In this document: in pieces, positions 6,609-8,875 of the stretch
How the letters are laid out: each line of letters starts with the position of its first letter
Position numbering within the stretch: position 1 is the stretch's first letter
NCBI GenBank assembly: GCA_021813595.1
Contig: JAKAKF010000290.1
Span: 1 to 8,875, forward strand
Length of the DNA stretch: 8,875 nt
From: a bacterium
GTDB taxonomy: Bacteria; SZUA-79; Acidulodesulfobacterales; Acidulodesulfobacteraceae
Direction: 5' to 3'
Notes under the pieces: model-generated
Told to the model about the DNA's origin: nothing
The model's database searches: none
What the model saw: the letters and a program-made list of their open reading frames with translations, nothing else
Program-made: the position numbers and the translations under genes

Positions 6609-8000
6609 ATACTCGCCTATACTGTTAACCGTCCGATGATTTATCGACTCTATAACGTCACCGGGCATTATACCCATTCTTTGTCCCGCACCGCCCGGTA
6701 TAACTTTCGATACTATAACTCCGTGGCGGACGTTTTGTATTCCGTAGCTCTGCATATTTTGAGGAGTAAGCGGCACTACGATAATACCAAGCTTCTTGGC
6801 CGAAACTTTCTGGGTTTTTTCGTTAAAAGAATTTTTAGGGCTTTTCCAGTTTCCGACGGTTATATTAAGTATTTCTTTTTTACCGTGCCTGATAATTTCC
6901 ATAGGAACGGTTGTTCCGGGTTTAGTGTTTCCGACGAGCCACGGAAGCTGGGACATCTCCCTTACTTCTTTTCCGTTAAATTTAATTATTACGTCGCCGC
7001 TTCTTAAACCGGCTTTTGCTGCAGGACCGCCGGGAAGAACCGAAGATACTAATGCTCCGCGTGAAGTTTCGAGATTAAACGCTTTTTTAAGGGCGGGCGA
7101 TATTTTTTGAATTTCGATTCCGAGCCATCCTCTAGTAATTTTGCCTGTTTCAAGCTCCGGAAGGACCTCTTTTACCACGTTTACCGGTATAGAAAATCCT
7201 ATCCCCTGGGCTCCTTTTATGATAGCGGTATTTATGCCTATAACCTGCCCTTTCATGTTGATTAGGGGTCCTCCGCTGTTTCCGGGATTGATCGCCGCAT
7301 TCGTCTGTATAAAATCTTCGTAGGGACCGCCTATGGCTCTGCCTTTAGCGCTTATTATGCCGTTAGTAACCGTCCAGCCTAATCCGAAAGGATTGCCTAT
7401 CGTCAGAACCCATTCTCCTATCTGCGACTTGCTGGAATCGCCTAGAACAGCCGCCGGAAGATTATTGCCGTCGTTTATCTTCAGAAGAGCTAGGTCAACC
7501 TGAGGGTCTTTGCCTATGACCGAAGCCTTGAAAGTCTTTCCGTTGGAAAGTTTTACGTATATTTTTGTCGCGCCTTTTATAACATGGTTATTGGTAATTA
7601 TATATCCGTTTTTACTTATAATTACGCCGGAACCCAAGCTTTCTTCGGTGTAACTGCTCTGCGGAACGTTATTAAAAAAATTTTTGAAAAAGTTGCCGAA
7701 AGGATTAGGCTGGTTGCCGAAAGGGCTCTGATACATTTGGAACGGTCCGCCTTTTACTTTCTGGGTCGTCCTGATATTGACTACAAAAGGCTTGTCCTGC
7801 TTTATCAAGGCTATAAAATTGCTAGGACCGTTCTGCGCGGGCATAGCGGAATCTTTTGTAGTATATATTACGGGAGCGCTTCCGTCAGCCATAGATTTTT
7901 TAAACAAATGCAGGTTAGCCGTAATTATTACCCCGGCTATTATTCCTATAAGCACTGCGACTCCGGCGCCAATAATTTTTGAATCGGATTTTAAACCCAT
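6516..8000 (-). CDS. htrA: Membrane-anchored HtrA/Do-like serine protease with two PDZ domains
   Basis: A 494-residue DegP/DegQ-type envelope protease and chaperone that degrades misfolded periplasmic proteins. A hydrophobic segment at about 8-30 with basic residues before it looks like an uncleaved anchor or signal; no clear signal-peptidase site is seen. A Gly/Pro/Phe/Asn-rich loop (about 84-113) precedes the trypsin-like domain. The catalytic triad is H139 (TNNHV), D169 (VDLALLK) and S242 (GNSGGP). PDZ1 spans about 287-382 and PDZ2 about 400-490. The ATG at 7998-8000 is chosen because AGGAG (8011-8015) lies 10 nt upstream. An in-frame TTG at 8007-8009 would add three residues but sits only 1 nt from that Shine-Dalgarno. 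Upstream are a sigma-54-like promoter and paired dyads, suggesting activator-controlled expression. All key residues are present. Confidence 0.95.
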   Translation of the reverse strand: MGLKSDSKIIGAGVAVLIGIIAGVIITANLHLFKKSMADGSAPVIYTTKDSAMPAQNGPSNFIALIKQDKPFVVNIRTTQKVKGGPFQMYQSPFGNQPNPFGNFFKNFFNNVPQSSYTEESLGSGVIISKNGYIITNNHVIKGATKIYVKLSNGKTFKASVIGKDPQVDLALLKINDGNNLPAAVLGDSSKSQIGEWVLTIGNPFGLGWTVTNGIISAKGRAIGGPYEDFIQTNAAINPGNSGGPLINMKGQVIGINTAIIKGAQGIGFSIPVNVVKEVLPELETGKITRGWLGIEIQKISPALKKAFNLETSRGALVSSVLPGGPAAKAGLRSGDVIIKFNGKEVREMSQLPWLVGNTKPGTTVPMEIIRHGKKEILNITVGNWKSPKNSFNEKTQKVSAKKLGIIVVPLTPQNMQSYGIQNVRHGVIVSKVIPGGAGQRMGIMPGDVIESINHRTVNSIGEYLKDIRTAEKSKQFLFYIRRGNMKLYLAYTE

Positions 8001-8010
8001 AATACGCAAA

Positions 8011-8015
8011 CTCCT
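8011..8015 (-). promoter_or_regulatory. Shine-Dalgarno that decides the htrA start
   Basis: AGGAG on the minus strand is 10 nt from the ATG at 8000 but only 1 nt from the in-frame TTG at 8009. The spacing supports the ATG and a 494-residue product rather than 497. Confidence 0.7.
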
Positions 8016-8047
8016 ATTTTTCGATTATTTAATTACAATTTTTATAT

Positions 8048-8065
8048 ATGCAAGAACAATGCCAA
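8048..8065 (-). promoter_or_regulatory. Sigma-54 (RpoN) type promoter of htrA
   Basis: The minus strand reads TTGGCATTGTTCTTGCAT. It matches the -24/-12 consensus TTGGCAC-N5-TTGC(A/T) at almost all informative bases, with the invariant GG and GC separated by exactly 10 nt. The element is immediately followed by TATATAAAAA. The start of transcription would fall near 8038, leaving an untranslated leader of about 38 nt that contains the AGGAG site. Sigma-54 promoters need an upstream-bound AAA+ activator, and a paired dyad lies at a suitable distance (8156-8202). Confidence 0.7.
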
Positions 8066-8155
8066 AAAAATATAAATTTTCAGAATATAATATTTTTCAA
8101 GCGTTATACGACAATATTTAATATTTTATAAGATTTTATTCTCAAATATTTTATT

Positions 8156-8202
8156 ATTCTTTGTCATTATGACATGAGCTTATTGTCATAATGACAAAGA
8201 AT
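8156..8202. repeat. Perfect 19-bp inverted repeat made of two TGTCATNATGACA dyads; candidate activator site
   Basis: The left arm ATTCTTTGTCATTATGACA (8156-8174) and the right arm (8184-8202) are exact reverse complements around a 9-nt spacer. Each arm contains its own 13-bp dyad, TGTCATTATGACA (8162-8174) and TGTCATAATGACA (8184-8196), with centres 22 bp apart, about two helical turns. They lie about 130 and 152 bp upstream of the predicted sigma-54 start of htrA, as expected for enhancer sites of a sigma-54 activator. The GT-N7-AC geometry resembles sites described for NorR-type activators, but the actual binding protein is unknown. As RNA, the same repeat would form a strong hairpin 18 nt after the clpB stop and could protect or end that transcript, although no U tract follows. 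Confidence 0.6.
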
Positions 8203-8220
8203 CTCTTGCAGAAAATGACG

Positions 8221-8875
8221 TTAAACGGGGCGGGCGTTCACTACTACAGCCTTTTCTATAATTACTCCGCCTGCCTCTTCTTTGTAATCCAAAACTATAG
8301 AATCTCCCGAAACAATGCCCCCCGAGAGTAAATCAATCGCTATTCTATCCTGTATGAAAGATTTTATTGCCCTTTTAAGCGGCCTGGCGCCGTAAACGGG
8401 GTCATATCCCTCCATCGCTATGAATTTGACCAGCGGCTCGGTATAATCCGCGTCTATTCCCTTTTCTTTAAGCGTATTCTTTAACTTGCCCAGCTGGATA
8501 TTGACTATTTTCATAATGTCTTCTTCATTAAGCGCATGGAAAATAATTATATCGTCGAGCCTGTTAAGAAACTCAGGCCTGAAATGATTTTTTAAAAGAT
8601 TCATAACGTTGTTTTTCATCTCTTCGTAATGCTGTCCGCTGTAACTCTGTATTATATCGGAACCTATATTCGATGTCATAATGACAATTGTGTTTTTAAA
8701 ATCGACCGTCCTGCCCTGCCCGTCGGTTAATCTTCCGTCGTCGAGAAGCTGGAGCAAAACGTTAAATACGTCCTGATGGGCTTTTTCGACTTCATCGAAT
8801 AAAACGACGCTGTATGGACGCCTCCTTACCGCTTCCGTAAGCTGTCCCCCTTCTTCGTATCCGACGTAACCCGGA
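8221..8875 (-). CDS. clpB: ClpB disaggregase, C-terminal part (5' end beyond right edge)
   Basis: The last 217 residues of a Hsp100 AAA+ protein that pulls aggregated proteins apart together with DnaK. The open frame continues past the right edge, so the true start is outside the window. In order the visible second AAA+ module shows the pore loop GYVGYEEGG, Walker [32 protein letters not shown], sensor 1 in VIMTSNIGS, the arginine-finger region [12 protein letters not shown] and sensor 2 in [11 protein letters not shown]-terminal small domain ending NARPV follows. The sequence pattern is ClpB rather than ClpA or ClpC: the D2 segment and tail are typical and there is no ClpP-binding IGF-type loop in the visible part, though that loop region is only partly covered. 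The stop at 8221-8223 precedes the inverted repeat by 18 nt. In E. coli clpB is a heat-shock gene; its regulation here is not visible. Confidence 0.93.
   Translation of the reverse strand, partial: PGYVGYEEGGQLTEAVRRRPYSVVLFDEVEKAHQDVFNVLLQLLDDGRLTDGQGRTVDFKNTIVIMTSNIGSDIIQSYSGQHYEEMKNNVMNLLKNHFRPEFLNRLDDIIIFHALNEEDIMKIVNIQLGKLKNTLKEKGIDADYTEPLVKFIAMEGYDPVYGARPLKRAIKSFIQDRIAIDLLSGGIVSGDSIVLDYKEEAGGVIIEKAVVVNARPV

Larger units (their letters stand above)
8010..8220. other. clpB-htrA intergenic regulatory region
   Basis: These 211 nt hold the inverted repeat (8156-8202), then about 90 bp of AT-rich DNA, the sigma-54-type element (8048-8065) and the htrA Shine-Dalgarno. A sigma-70-like TTGAAA lies on the minus strand near 8095-8100, but I find no well-spaced good -10 for it. 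No open reading frame or structured RNA gene is apparent beyond the repeat. Confidence 0.6.

Noticed and set aside
8001..8009. TTG at 8007-8009 as the htrA start
   Set aside because: It lies 1 nt from the AGGAG site, too close for initiation, while the ATG nine bases downstream has a 10-nt spacer.

Overview
The window is an AT-rich bacterial segment in which every supported protein gene lies on the minus strand and reads right to left. In transcription order they are clpB (3' end only), htrA, selB, a ubiD-type decarboxylase, a ubiA/mqnP-type prenyltransferase, ubiX, mqnE and the first codons of a carD-like regulator. The genes are intact and closely packed, and I see no IS element, phage gene, CRISPR array, tRNA or rRNA.

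The host looks like an anaerobic or microaerophilic Gram-negative-type bacterium. It makes menaquinone by the futalosine route (MqnE), incorporates selenocysteine (SelB), has a membrane-anchored HtrA protease with two PDZ domains, and appears to use sigma-54. This fits low-GC sulfur- or metal-metabolising lineages formerly called Deltaproteobacteria, or relatives such as Deferribacteres or Desulfurella-like groups. The lineage is an inference and cannot be settled from this window.

Right end (about 8010-8875): the ClpB C-terminus ends at 8221. A perfect 19-bp inverted repeat (8156-8202) follows, built from two TGTCATNATGACA dyads whose centres are 22 bp apart. Further down the same strand is a sequence with the exact sigma-54 signature GG-N10-GC (8048-8065), then an AGGAG ribosome binding site and htrA. 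The arrangement (tandem dyads, roughly 115-165 bp of DNA, -24/-12 element, protease gene) looks like an activator-dependent sigma-54 envelope-stress promoter and is the most interesting signal here.

Middle (4381-6515): htrA is followed by a GC-rich hairpin (6401-6426), probably its terminator, next to an unexplained strong plus-strand Shine-Dalgarno sequence. Then comes selB, the selenocysteine-specific elongation factor, with no visible Shine-Dalgarno.

Left part (1-4292): ubiD, ubiA, ubiX and mqnE form a tight run with gaps of 6 and 24 nt and one 14-nt overlap. MqnE makes aminofutalosine early in the pathway. The UbiA-type enzyme should prenylate 1,4-dihydroxy-6-naphthoate late in the pathway, and the UbiD-type enzyme should remove its carboxylate using the prenylated flavin made by UbiX. 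The carD-like gene starts 48 nt after mqnE with a strong ribosome binding site and runs off the left edge. Genes for the other futalosine steps (mqnA, B, C, D) and for the selenocysteine partners (selA, selC, selD) are not in the window.
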